Shown: in pieces, positions 12,643 to 23,285 of the stretch | Position numbering within the stretch: the stretch's first letter is position 1 | Layout: every line of letters starts with the position of its first letter | Origin: Agelaius tricolor | Taxonomy: Eukaryota; Chordata; Aves; Passeriformes; Icteridae | Length of the DNA: 64,000 bases | Assembly: GCA_023055355.1 (NCBI GenBank) | Contig: JALJCS010000001.1 | Location: forward strand, 54,627,381 to 54,691,380 | Direction of reading: 5' to 3' | The notes under the pieces: generated by a model | Told to the model about the DNA's origin: nothing | The model's database searches: none | What the model saw: the letters and a program-made list of their open reading frames with translations, nothing else | Program-made: the position numbers and the translations under genes

Positions 12643-15024
12643 TTCAGAACAACTGAAATATGCTGAATTTGGTATAAACTAAAATGAAAAATTAGAGCAG
12701 GAATTCACCGCTATGGCTTTCTGCTGGTTCAGTACTTAATGGAGAGAAGACTCGGGCATCTTACCATTGTGGACTTCAATTTTAAACATATTTTAAAAGA
12801 ATGTCTGGTGGTAGAATCTTCTGATCTGCTTTATACATTTACCCTTGTGTGCAACTAATTGCAGATTTTAGAATTCCTTTTCCTGACCCAGAGTCTTGCA
12901 ATGGCAGATCTCAAAAGTACTACACAAGGTTCATGGCTCTTGTTCTGCAGATCAAGCAACATCTTGGCTTTAAATGCAGAGTGTCACTTGGGAATTCAGG
13001 GAGTGATTTCTGGGGAGAGAGCTCCTGATTCCTGAATCTCAGAGGAGCCCTACCCAGGAGACTGTTTTGCCCCTCTGAACAGGAATTTGAAGAACTCCCC
13101 AATTAGCATTTGCCTGAGCCCTGCTTCTTGGTCTTTTTCTACTTTCTTACAAGTGTTAATTTTGCTAACATTGCTCAATGATATCTTAAAAATATCTTCA
13201 GCACTGGAGGCATTTTTCCCTTCACTGTTTTGTTGTTTTTTTAAGCACTTGCAGTGAGTCCTTCTCTTCCTGAGATAACAGCCTCACTGAGGTCTAGTAG
13301 TTCAATTCGTAAATATTATATCCCTTTTAAAAAACACACCAAAAAGAATATGAAATGCCACATATAAAACAATATTTTGGAATATAAAGAAGCTTGCTTG
13401 GATTAGTATTCCATAATAACATGATTATTTCTCTCAAAACCAGTGCTACTTATGTTGTTTCCTGTTTGAAATATCCTGCTTTGCATTTTTTTAAATTTTT
13501 GAAATAATTGGTATTGCACAGCAATCCACAGCAAAAATATTCAGAGACCCTTGTGCATTTCTGCCTGATCTGCTACATTTCCTCTCTCCAAAAGAAAAAG
13601 ACCTTGGATGTTTTAGATACTGCACTCAGCATCCTTCAAAAGACAAACTTAAAAATTAGCTCTGATGGAATATAACTAAAATGCTGATGATTCAATTTTT
13701 AGCTTTTCAGGGTTGACGATAGCTGAAATAAACCAGTTGGACAACTGGAGTCTTTTTCAGGAACACATTTAAGCATATGCTTAAATTTGGGCATATATGT
13801 AAGGTCTGAGATTTTTAATATTTTTCTAAATTTGATCTTTGTTTTTCTGGGGATGTGGAGATACCCCTCAGCAATAGAAGTATTTCTCTGAGCACTATCA
13901 GGGCAAAGGGAATGCAAGTCTAAAGTTTAGGGGGAGAGCCTCTCACTTCCAGTTTCTTGAGGTTTTGCCTTAAGCATAACTTTGCTTCCGAGGGTTGAAT
14001 CCTCTTCACTCTGGCTTTCTCTTGTTTGATTTGGAAGATGTAGCTATGTATTTCCTTAAGTCCTGATTAATGTGGAGAAACATTCTTTTCATGCTCGTAA
14101 AAAACAGACGCATCCCAGCCAGGCCCAGAACATATGTGACTGGTTCCATCCTCTTTGCAACATATTGCTGTGTGAAATAAGGAACATGCGACAATCATCA
14201 CTTTCCAGTCTCCGGAGTGATGCCAGATAGAAGGCACCCATCCATTTTTTTCCCCTCATCCTTTTTATAGTCCTTACTCTCCCATACTGATTAAATTTGA
14301 ATAGCCATTTTGTTGCCAATTCTGTTAGCTATGATCATGCCTTATTATTCTATTAAATGAAGTTAAATGGAACTAGGAGAATCAGGCTCTTTGCTTGCCA
14401 GTTGCTGGCTTGCAGGTTGAAATGGTTCACCATTCCCTTTCTTCTATTGTTGATAATAAATAAGATGTGCAATTATTTCATTTAATTCATTTCTGATCTT
14501 GAGGTTTGATGGTGTTGACATTCTAAGAATCCAGAATGAATTAGTCGTTTTGTGGTGCCAAAGCTCACTGTGCATAGGAGAGTGCTACTAGTGATGTGAA
14601 AATAAGAATACCACAACAAACCAGGCAGTAAAATTTTTATGCCTTTTTTTTGAAGCTTTTTTTATTATTGTTGTTTTAGTATAAGGTGGTATGTTGACTG
14701 TAAGTGATCATATCCCTGATTGCACAGAAGAATGGACTCAGGTGTTCTTGCATGAAAGAATCTCTCTAGAATAATTCACACTTTTTCTGTTTAGTTTTGT
14801 TTTCCCTGTTTCTCTTTGTTCAAACAGAACCACACTTTAAAAAGCTTTGGACACACAGCTGGACATACATAAAAACCACACCTGATTTGTATTTGTAATT
14901 TACCTTTGTCAATCATATTGTTGTTTGAGCATATAGTTGTTCAAATATGCACATATAGATCTCTGGTTCTGTACCTTTAAAATAAGCAGAAGCTGTGCCA
15001 TTAAGTTTGGGGAGTATCAGATAA

Positions 15025-15062
15025 AATCCTGTATGTACAGATTAGACTGTACATACAGGATT
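15025..15062. repeat. Perfect 16-bp inverted repeat, 6-nt loop
   Basis: Left arm AATCCTGTATGTACAG (15025-15040), loop ATTAGA, right arm CTGTACATACAGGATT (15047-15062). All 16 pairs are exact. It can form a DNA cruciform or an RNA hairpin. The arms are too short and the sides too unpaired to look like a typical microRNA precursor. Confidence 0.95.
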
Positions 15063-16776
15063 AGATCCAGATTCTTGTGTCTTTCGTGTCCAGAGATCTT
15101 GAAAATGCAGACTCAATTTGGACACATTGGGCAGCTGGATGCCTTCTCCAGTATTTTTCCCTGAGTGAGTCATTCTCTTACTCCAGGAGAAAGTGTCTAA
15201 ATCTGGCTCTGTTCTCTTGGTTCAAACCGGGAATGAGCGAATCAATTTAATAAGCACGTAAAATACATTGAAAGTTGAGAGAATTTAGATTTGCATTATA
15301 GGTATAGGATGTGACTTTGAAGAGTCTGCTCTTTATTTCCCTCTCTTTCTTCCTGATTTATTTACTGACTCCCAGGCAAACTTGTTTGCCATGTGGTGCA
15401 AATTGAATTGAAACTGCTGAATTTCTCTAACTGCTTAGGGTACCTACTGTCAGAAAATCTGCACAAGTTTTAGAATTAGCAGACACACAAAATTTTATCT
15501 CACTTGTTAGCTTGGTAAAAGCCCACTGACTTTCTGAAATCACAGCAGCAAGCTGTAAATGATGTGTGAAATGAAAAGGCTTTGCTCACCCAGCGAAGAC
15601 AGAGCAAACATTGAGGAAGCTGTGCCATTGGACTGGGCTTGGTGGAAAGGAGAGAAACAGCTGTGATACAAGAAGAATTAAGCCCAGAATATACTGGCAA
15701 CGACAGGAAATAAATCAAGTTTGATGTAATTTTCCTACACAGGTTTTTTTTTCTTTTCTGTCTTGCTCTATTTCTTTTTTGTGTAGACACTGCAAAGCTG
15801 AGTGGTTCTGGTTTGTGTGACTTGCATGAAGTTTTAAATTTGAAGTGATCATTGATTTGTGCATTATGTTCCAGTACGTTCTACTGCATCAGGCATTCTG
15901 TTTTGTTTCTGTCCACATCTACGTGTTTTACGGGGAAACAGCTTTAGCAGGGAGTCTGTGATAGAAAACTGACTTGGAAAATGAGTGCCAGTTCAAGGGC
16001 AGAATCATCCATCTTTTCTGCCTTCACCCTTCTGGTGATCTGGGAAGGAAAGGGAAGCACATGGAGGTTAGAAAATTGAATGACACACTTAGAGGTTAGA
16101 CAGAGGCATAGATTTTAAAGAGTTTGCCCTTGCAGAGGCATCAGATGCTGAATCTGTTCTGGTTATCACCACACTAGTGGGAAAAGAAGGAGAAAGGGAT
16201 AAGCTGAGAACCACAGGATCTCCTCACCAGTGGGTGCTAGTGGGTGCCAGCAGGGATCACACATACCTGGCTCTCTCCAAGTTTACTCTGTTTCCACATT
16301 ATCTGCCATCCCTACCCCCCACACTTGTTGGCTTAACCCCATTAAACACGCGGCCCTGTGCATGAGTAGACAGAGACCATTATGTGACTGCTTGGTTTGA
16401 ACATTGAATCAGGGGAATATGAATATAACTTGGGTGGTAGCTGGGGATTGATGTTGTGCAAGCATGCTAGCACAGCTTCTGGATGGGATCTAGCTTGCAC
16501 TCTCCAGATCCAAGTGTGAGGAGAGCAGGTGTGTGGTTTTCTGCCCATATAAATCTACTTTAAATACTGCATTGCCAGGCAGTATTAGATTTAAACCCCA
16601 TCGTGCAAAGATGTTAAATAGCTATCCCTGTCCCAGGATCCAGGCTTTGAATTAGAGCTTTTTGTTACAACAACTTGTATTTCCAAAAAGCCAAGATGCT
16701 CTGTTGCAACAGTTCCTAACAGTACAGTTTACATTTTTTTTTTTGCTGTATTTTGGCTTGTTACTGTAAAATACTG

Positions 16777-16800
16777 TGACAGATGGAGCATCATCTGTCA
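16777..16800. repeat. 9-bp inverted repeat with 6-nt loop
   Basis: TGACAGATG (16777-16785) and CATCTGTCA (16792-16800) are exact reverse complements separated by GAGCAT. The arms contain TGACAG, a TALE (MEIS/TGIF-like) core, in inverted arrangement. Confidence 0.8.
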
Positions 16801-17140
16801 ACCATTCCAATCTGACACAGAGTAGAAATTATTGCTGTGATGAAATTATTGATCTTGTATCTTTACATTTAGGAGCAAGGAGGATCTTATACTCAACTGA
16901 ATAAAATCAAAAGCAGTTTAGTTTAGGATCCAAGAGGGATTTTACTCTAGGAAGACCCTTAGTGACTGGAGGTGGAAAAAATTTTAGTCTTGGCAGACAC
17001 AGCTACATAAAAGCTAATTTCTCATAGCTGTCTTATTGCTTTCTATGATATGTCAACACTAGTATGGAACACTAGCATGGATTTATCCATGAATCTTTCA
17101 TGTGTGTTTTTCAGGCAAATAAGAACTAAAGAAAATTCAA

Positions 17141-17180
17141 TTTTTTTAATTTTTTTTTCTGTGTGTATGTGTGTGTGTGT
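17141..17180. repeat. T-rich run followed by (TG)n microsatellite
   Basis: A T-rich segment (17141-17159) runs into GTGTGTATGTGTGTGTGTGT (17161-17180). This is simple low-complexity DNA. Confidence 0.9.
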
Positions 17181-19376
17181 TTAGTGTATTCTCTTAGCTG
17201 GGAGTCAACACAATTCTCTGTGTAAGATCTGAGAGCAAGTGAAGAACTTGACTAGCCAGACTTGCAGTCAGGAAAACCATGGGAGACAAAGGTATCATGA
17301 AAAACAATTAACAAAAAAGATTTGGTTTTCCAAGAGTTTGCTGGCACAGGTAGGGACATGGCACATGGCACTAATGTGGCCTAATGTGGCAGTAATTATG
17401 GTGTTAATGCCATCTTGTTAGTTCTTAAACCCAGGATGACTTCTGGTTTTAATGACCAGTGGCTTTTATCACTGATTTGCTACTTCATTTGCTAATATTC
17501 TTGATTTAAGCAGTTATGCTGGAGAAACAAGGAAGGGCTAAGATTAAATGATAAGAAGGAAAGAAATTTGAGGATGTGGCTCTTACCAGTGATGGTCCTT
17601 GTGCCTAAATGTGCCTCCTTAGATTGACCCTAATACTGGAGAGGAAAGCTTATCTGTGTACAGGAGAATGCAGCCAATGTCAGACAGCAGGTAAAAGGTC
17701 TCGTTGGTACTATCCTGAAACTGTTAGGAACTGACTGGGAAGTCTGTTCTCCATTATTTTTTTGTTCCATTAAAGCTACTCTGCCTAGTCCTTGTAAGAA
17801 GTAGCAATTGTTATCCCTTCAGCAAATAGTGATGGGTTTGGTGCTTCTTGGAATTATACCCAAAGAAATATGCCACCTGAACATCTTCAACCTTGAGCTA
17901 AAGCACCTGTAAACCTAGCTGAAAATCTTGACATAATAGATTTCTTAGGGCATTTCTTGATATGGCTTTTTGCTATGCCAGAAAAACAAATAAATAGTTC
18001 ATTTTTCTCTGCTTCTTGTTTAAACTCGAAGGACACAGGCTTTTTACTTTATCCTGGAAAACAGTCCAGCCACATTTGTGGACAGTGGTTTGGATTGGTC
18101 TTTATTTTTTTCTGAATCTGCCTGTTCATTCCCAGCAGTGAAAGGGAATCACTGTTCATTAGGTGATTAAGAAAAGTTTAGAGTGTCTTGGAACAGCACA
18201 GAGGTGGATTTTCCTTCCAGAGAGTCTATTAGTAAATGTTTTATGGGACTCTTCACTCCTCCAGAATGAGTAAGTCGTGCATTCACAGTCTTGCAAAGCA
18301 ATCATCTGTGAATTGTACATGAAGAAATGTAGGGGAGGCATGTGTGGTGGTGTGTTCCAATGGGACTATTCCCTAGCCACCACTTGCTTCGGAAATCGTA
18401 TTAAAAAGTACAATTGTTGGTCATTAGGGTTAGCCTTGCAAAGCAGGCATGACAGCATTAGCAGGAAATGCTTCCTTGATTTCAATTATAATGCATAAAT
18501 TATACTCTTCTTCTGTCTTATCCGCGCAACATTCGACAACAGCATTTTCATCTCAGTCTGGGGAATAGAATTTTGCACATGGTATAACTTCCATTGCCTT
18601 AAATACGGCCTCCCCAATTTTATCACTGAGCACTCAAAATCTTCATTATTACAGTTCAGCCAGCAGAAATTAGTTGTATTTAGGTCCCAGTAGGCCATGG
18701 GATGCATGCAGCTTTGAGATTTGGCTTCCATTTAGCTTTGGGAAGCAGTCTTAAATCTTGATGATTGAATTACAAGAAGTATTTGTATCCCTCTACAACA
18801 GTAGAGTGAAAACCAGAGCTGTCCTGGGGTATGAGAAGCAGGGAAGGGGAAAGATGGGACTAATCATTCCTTCCTATAAGACTAAAGTATCTATGAGAAA
18901 ATCCAGTTCCTCTGATTTGCTTTCATCTGGCAAAACCCTTGCACGAAGAAGTGGTTGAGATAATTGCACAGTGGAGGTCACTTTATTATTTACAGTGGTT
19001 TATTCATGAAGTGTAAGTATGTAGCTTGCTGATCTTGCTGTCCACACATGTGAGACTTTATCTGCCTTTATCTGAAACATTTGTAGGGTTTCTCTGGCTG
19101 GTTTGGGTAGCAAGAGCTGTGAAGCCTCTTGGAGCATGGGCTTCAACCATGCAAATCTGCATGTAAGTACTGTGGTGGACTTGTATGACCCTCTTGTGCT
19201 GCTGAAAAGTCACTTCTCCTAATACTTAAAGTAGTTACTTCTCTCTTTACAATCATCCTACCTCCTGTAATGGTCCAAAACCAGCTCACTCGTATTAATG
19301 AACATGAACTGTTCAGCCTATCAACTTACTGTGTAAAATCAGTATTTCTTCCACCTTTTATATTGAAACAATTCTC

Positions 19377-19397
19377 TGTGTGTGTGTGTGTGTGTGT
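19377..19397. repeat. (TG)n microsatellite
   Basis: About ten uninterrupted TG dinucleotides, ending before TTTGCATTAG. This is a likely polymorphic dinucleotide marker. Confidence 0.95.
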
Positions 19398-20344
19398 TTG
19401 CATTAGAGGATTGTGCTGCCTTGCCTATGTTTAGCACATATCTGCTTGGTAAATATATCTCAGTTGAACTGCCTGTGTGCATGAAAAGAGGAGTTTCTTG
19501 ATGTTGTCTCTACAAAAGACTAAAATTATAACTCCAGTAAAGGAATGTGAAGTGTTCAAAATGACAAGAAAAACAGATTTGATGTTGAAAAAACACAAGT
19601 CTGCGAGTTTTGTTCCAGAGAAGAAAACTACTTGCCACTTACAAATCTATTCACATCTTTTATCTACATCATTAATTGAAATTCTTCTTAGTCAATTCTT
19701 TCCTTCTCCTCAGTGGAAGCAGCAAATTTTTCCAGTTTTGGTCCTGAACTTTTTAGATCTTCATATGCATTACAGAATTGGCTAATCCAGAGAAAACCAT
19801 TGTCTGCTTTCCTGTTTCCATGTATTTACAATTTCAACTTTAGAGGAAATGCACCAAGAACTAGTGAAACATATACACTGGAAGTTTCGCAGTGGAGCGC
19901 TGACTTGAGATAATTTTATACTCTGGTCTGAACAAAAGTTGTTTTCAAGTATAAATACTTGGGTGTTTATATTATGAATTTACCGACTTGTCAACTAAGA
20001 TATTAGAGACAAATATTCCTTGTGATTGTAACCTAATAGGAAGACAGAAAACTTAGTTGTGCCATACCATCTACAAGGGCTGCCTGCCCAATAACCAGTA
20101 AATCAAGGATTATTATGACTGAAACATTTTAATGCTAAAATAACCAAAATTGACTTTTTATCACTGTTCTTCATGGGCAGGCACCCCTGCTTGAATTGAT
20201 TTTGTCTCCAAGTCTCTTTCTGAATGTCCTCTTGCTGCAGAAAAGAAGGAAGTGTGTGCTGTGTCCAAGGAACATGTTAACTACTGTATAAAGTTCTAGA
20301 CATTGTGCAAACTGGGAGAAAAAAAAAAATCAATATTTTGCATT

Positions 20345-20500
20345 CATAAAGCACTTTCTATTTGTCTCAGCTCACAGTGAAAATGTGAACTCTGAATTAA
20401 GAAGCAGCACTATTATTGTACCCAGCCTACTGATGGGTAAACTAAGACAGAAAATACTGTGAAATTATGAACTTGGCTAGGAACAAAATCCAGGAACAAG
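20345..20500 (-). mobile_element. MIR-type SINE, minus orientation
   Basis: Read on the plus strand, the order is that of a reverse-complemented MIR: TAAAGCACTTTC near 20347, an AACTCTGAATTAAG block near 20388, CTATTATTGTACCCAG near 20410, CTGATGGGTAAACTAAGACAG near 20430, GTGAAATTATGAACTTGGCT near 20459, and AACAAAATCCAGGAACAAG near 20482. These correspond to the reverse complements of the MIR 3' part, the core, and the 'gtgacttgcccaaggtcac' region. Divergence is high but the element is collinear over about 150 bases. Confidence 0.6.
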
Positions 20501-21779
20501 AAAAAATCTTCAGCACTTAAAAGACAGAAATGTTTCCCATTGCCCTTTCCACTGTATCAATTGGATATATAAGAATGTGGCATTTTCCTTCCCTTAACAT
20601 TTTCTGATGTGGTAGACAGACAAATGAGTAACATGTGTGTCATAAAACAAGTTCAGATTTTTTTCTCTTTTTTTAACATAAAAATGTAGTTTACCCCTAA
20701 CTCTTCATGTCAGGATTTGAGGACTGGGAATTTTTTTTGTATTCCCAGTCTGCACAAATCCTACCTCATATGTGCAAAACACCTGGGGGCTTCTTCTTAT
20801 CACCACTTTCTCACAGCTGTTCCTTCAAGCTCACACTTGATGGCTACAGTTGGTGTGACAGAGAGGGGAGTAATTCTGCATTATGTGCTACTGTTCACAG
20901 GTGACTGGGGATATTTGCACTAGAATGTGGTGCCTGTGCCTTCAGCTAATGAGCAAGAGTTTGGCTCTGAGAGGTCTTACTGGTTTTCACTACCAGTGAC
21001 CATAAATAATGGTCATTGATGCACAGCATCCAACAATTTGCTTGTCTGTTTCATTTTATTGTGAATGTTGTATTTTCCATTCTGGCTATGCGAAAAATTT
21101 TTGTGATTTCCAATGCTCCTTGTTAATCTGGGAGCAGAAGCATTGCAGAGCAAACACACACTGGAAAGCCCAGGGCAGAGGTATCCCCAAACCCACCACC
21201 CACCCCTTGGACACAAGGGAGAGTAAGCCTGGCAATGCCATAGCTGCATTTTGCCTGGAACTGGGGTGACCTGCTGTTCTTCACTTTTTGAGCTTTTTCT
21301 CCTCAAGTATTGGTTTAGCTAAAACCTGTAAACCAAGTAGTGTATCTTACAAAAAAAAGGCTCTGGCTATCTTAAAAATTATGTGGACTGACTGCTGAAA
21401 TGTTGCTCTGTATCTGTCAGAAATGGGACTGTATTGCTTATTCACTTCACCCATCCTCCTGAAGTCTCATTCCTAAAGCAGCAATATTTCTCTTCCATAT
21501 TTCCTAACATTGCAGCATTATTCTAAGTTTCATAATCTCTCCTACCATCATAGTCATACAGAATTCATGTGCTTTTACCCACCATGCACAGAATGGAAGA
21601 CCTGGAATGAAAATGTAATTAAATCATATGCAAATAAAAAATGCTGCAGCTGACTTCATAAGAAGGAGACTGTCATATCAAATACCATATTGTATTTGAT
21701 TTCAATATTAACTGATAGGATTAGCAGAGATGAAATTTACCTTAGAAAGGTGAGCCTGCCTAGAGTTACTGGTGAAAGG
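20501..21779. other. Non-coding DNA, no supported gene
   Basis: No gene or recognisable transposon. It contains a 10-bp perfect hairpin at 20722-20750. Short frames on both strands around 20707-21306 lack domains. Confidence 0.55.
20722..20750. repeat. 10-bp inverted repeat around a T run
   Basis: GACTGGGAAT (20722-20731) and ATTCCCAGTC (20741-20750) are exact reverse complements with a T-rich 9-nt spacer. This is a small foldback in unique DNA. Confidence 0.85.
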
Positions 21780-22527
21780 ATTTCAGTGCTTTTGCAGCTT
21801 TTGCACCCAGGAGCTTCTTTGTTCCTAACCTTGGTGCAAAGAAAGCTGTTTTGTGGCACCTGAAGGTTTTGCTGCCTGGGTGGTGCTGTATTTCCATCTT
21901 GCCTGGTCCAGGGGGTGGCCAGATGTCTGAGTGTGGCTGAGGGGACAGGTCAGCCTGCTGTCTGCAGCAATGCCAGGGTAGGGCTGGGCTGTTTGCTCCT
22001 GCTCCTAAATGGGCTGTTGAGCTGGGCAGCCTGGGAAGACTGTGCCCCAAAACCTGCTGCTGCCCAGGAGCTCTGGCTGCAGTCACTGAGCTGTGTACAC
22101 TGGTGCCCTAATTTTAGGGCATCCTTTTCTTGCAGCAATTCTGGACTCTGGATAAAGAACGGAGAAGGCACGAATTGCCTTTGCTGGACCCTTTGGATAG
22201 GAGCAGAAGAGGCACAAATTGCCTTTCCTTTCTCTGTTGGTGCTTGTGGAGCAGTTGGGTGGTTCTTGTGTTGTCTCTGCCTTTCACAGGGCCCTGAGAA
22301 CTCTTATGTGGCTTGCCAGTGCCCCACACCTCACATATGGGTCTGTGCGCTGTGATGTTTCCTGGCTTTCCTCCTCCCCTGGGAGTGCTGAGCCTGGCCC
22401 TGTGGTGCAGGGACCTCTCAGCCAGTGCCATCTCCTGGTGCTGCTGCCTCCCAGCCCCTATGCCTTGGCTCAGGGCTCTTCTGACCTGCTGCCTTCAGAA
22501 ACACTTCAGTGCCTTGGCCTTTGGTGT
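21780..22527. other. GC-rich non-coding patch with a repeated internal word
   Basis: Base composition rises sharply here, with many CAG, CTG and TGG words but few CpGs, so it is not a CpG island. Several frames of about 70-150 codons are open on both strands purely because GC-rich DNA has few stops, and none shows a domain. The word GGCACRAATTGCCTTT occurs twice, at 22167-22182 and 22211-22226, a 44-bp period. The patch ends in a MIR-like tail (next entry), so part of it may be an old, GC-drifted repeat. Confidence 0.5.
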
Positions 22528-22582
22528 GAAGTCCCTTGGGAGCCCAGTGTGAAAGGTGCTATAGAAATGTAGTTTTGATTTA
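22505..22582 (+). mobile_element. MIR-like SINE 3' tail
   Basis: AAGTCCCTTGGGAGCCC followed by GTGAAAGGTGCTATAGAAATGTAG resembles the end of ancient amniote MIR-like SINEs (the 'aaagcgctttgggat...gaaaggcgctatataaatgcaa' motif). The same motif recurs at 43376-43425 in this window. Only the last 50-80 bases are recognisable, and the family name is inferred. Confidence 0.5.
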
Positions 22583-23139
22583 ATTTGGTTTGATTCACAG
22601 TTTGAAAAATGAAAATCTTTCTGCAAAGCTAAGACCCCTGTACAATTTTTCCAGCTTGCTTCTGCTGCTTGCAAAGCTACTTGCATTCCCTTTTGGATCA
22701 CTGGGGATTTCCTTGACACATTTACGCTCCTGTTCTCAATAACTTCTCAATACCCAGTCTCATGCTGACACTTTCTCTCTTTCTCTCTCTTTTTATTTAT
22801 TAAAATTACGTGCTCCACAGGTATTAAACATAACCAAGCCAAGCAGAATAGAGGCCAGTCATAGAAACATAGATGACTACATTTTTTCTCGGTTATGATC
22901 TACAATAGGCACTTAGTCCTTTAAAAAATTGCTACACCTTCAAAGCCTGGAGAGCTGGAGACCCCAATAGCATCAGGGGTTTTAAGAAAACATTGTAGAC
23001 ATTTTTTTTTCAAATCCCTGTACTTCCTGAATTTCTGTCCTTATTTTTGTACTAAATGTACTAGTCTCATTCTGTTTGATGCTGGGTTCCTATACTGGCA
23101 GGCACTCTGCAAACACACAGGAGTTGCTCCAGAAACCAC
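22583..23139. other. Non-coding DNA, no supported gene
   Basis: It holds a CT-rich stretch (about 22770-22795) and AT-rich unique sequence. The phrase TCATAGAAACATAGA at about 22859 resembles the start of an old minus-strand CR1, but nothing CR1-like follows it. Confidence 0.55.
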
Positions 23140-23285
23140 ACACTTAAGCAGACAAAAATATTGACAAGAAAGCAGAAGTACAAGAGAGGTGAAGTGATTT
23201 GTTCAAGGCCACAGAGCAGCTCAGTGGCAGGACTCACTGTGAAAGACAGGCTTTCTGGTGCTGTACCCACAACAGTTACCTGCCT
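23140..23285 (-). mobile_element. MIR-type SINE, minus orientation
   Basis: This is the clearest MIR in the window. AGTACAAGAGAGGTGAAGTG at 23176-23195 leads into ATTTGTTCAAGGCCACAGAG and CAGCTCAGTGGCAGGACTC. These match the MIR segment in which 'gaggttaagtgacttgcccaaggtcacacagc' precedes 'gtggcagagccgggattc' (minus orientation). CAGGCTTTCTGGTGCTGTAC follows, matching the expected 'caggtctcctgactcccag' region. The tRNA-derived end therefore lies to the right. Confidence 0.8.

Larger units (their letters stand above)
12643..20344. other. Non-coding DNA, no supported gene
   Basis: This is unique AT-rich sequence with no supported exon. It contains a perfect 16-bp inverted repeat (15025-15062), a 9-bp one (16777-16800), a T-rich/TG tract (17141-17180) and a (TG)n run (19377-19397). 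Frames here are short, and their translations are rich in Lys, Phe and Leu as expected of AT-rich non-coding DNA. Confidence 0.6.

Noticed and set aside
18415..18435. TTAGGGTTAG resembling telomeric repeat
   Set aside because: Only about one and a half units, within chance expectation.
20722..20750. Hairpin with a T run, like a bacterial terminator
   Set aside because: The window is vertebrate nuclear DNA. The T run is in the loop, not after the stem, so the terminator reading does not apply.
22858..22875. CATAGAAACATAGA resembling the minus-strand terminus of an old CR1
   Set aside because: Only about 15 bases match, and no CR1 body follows.
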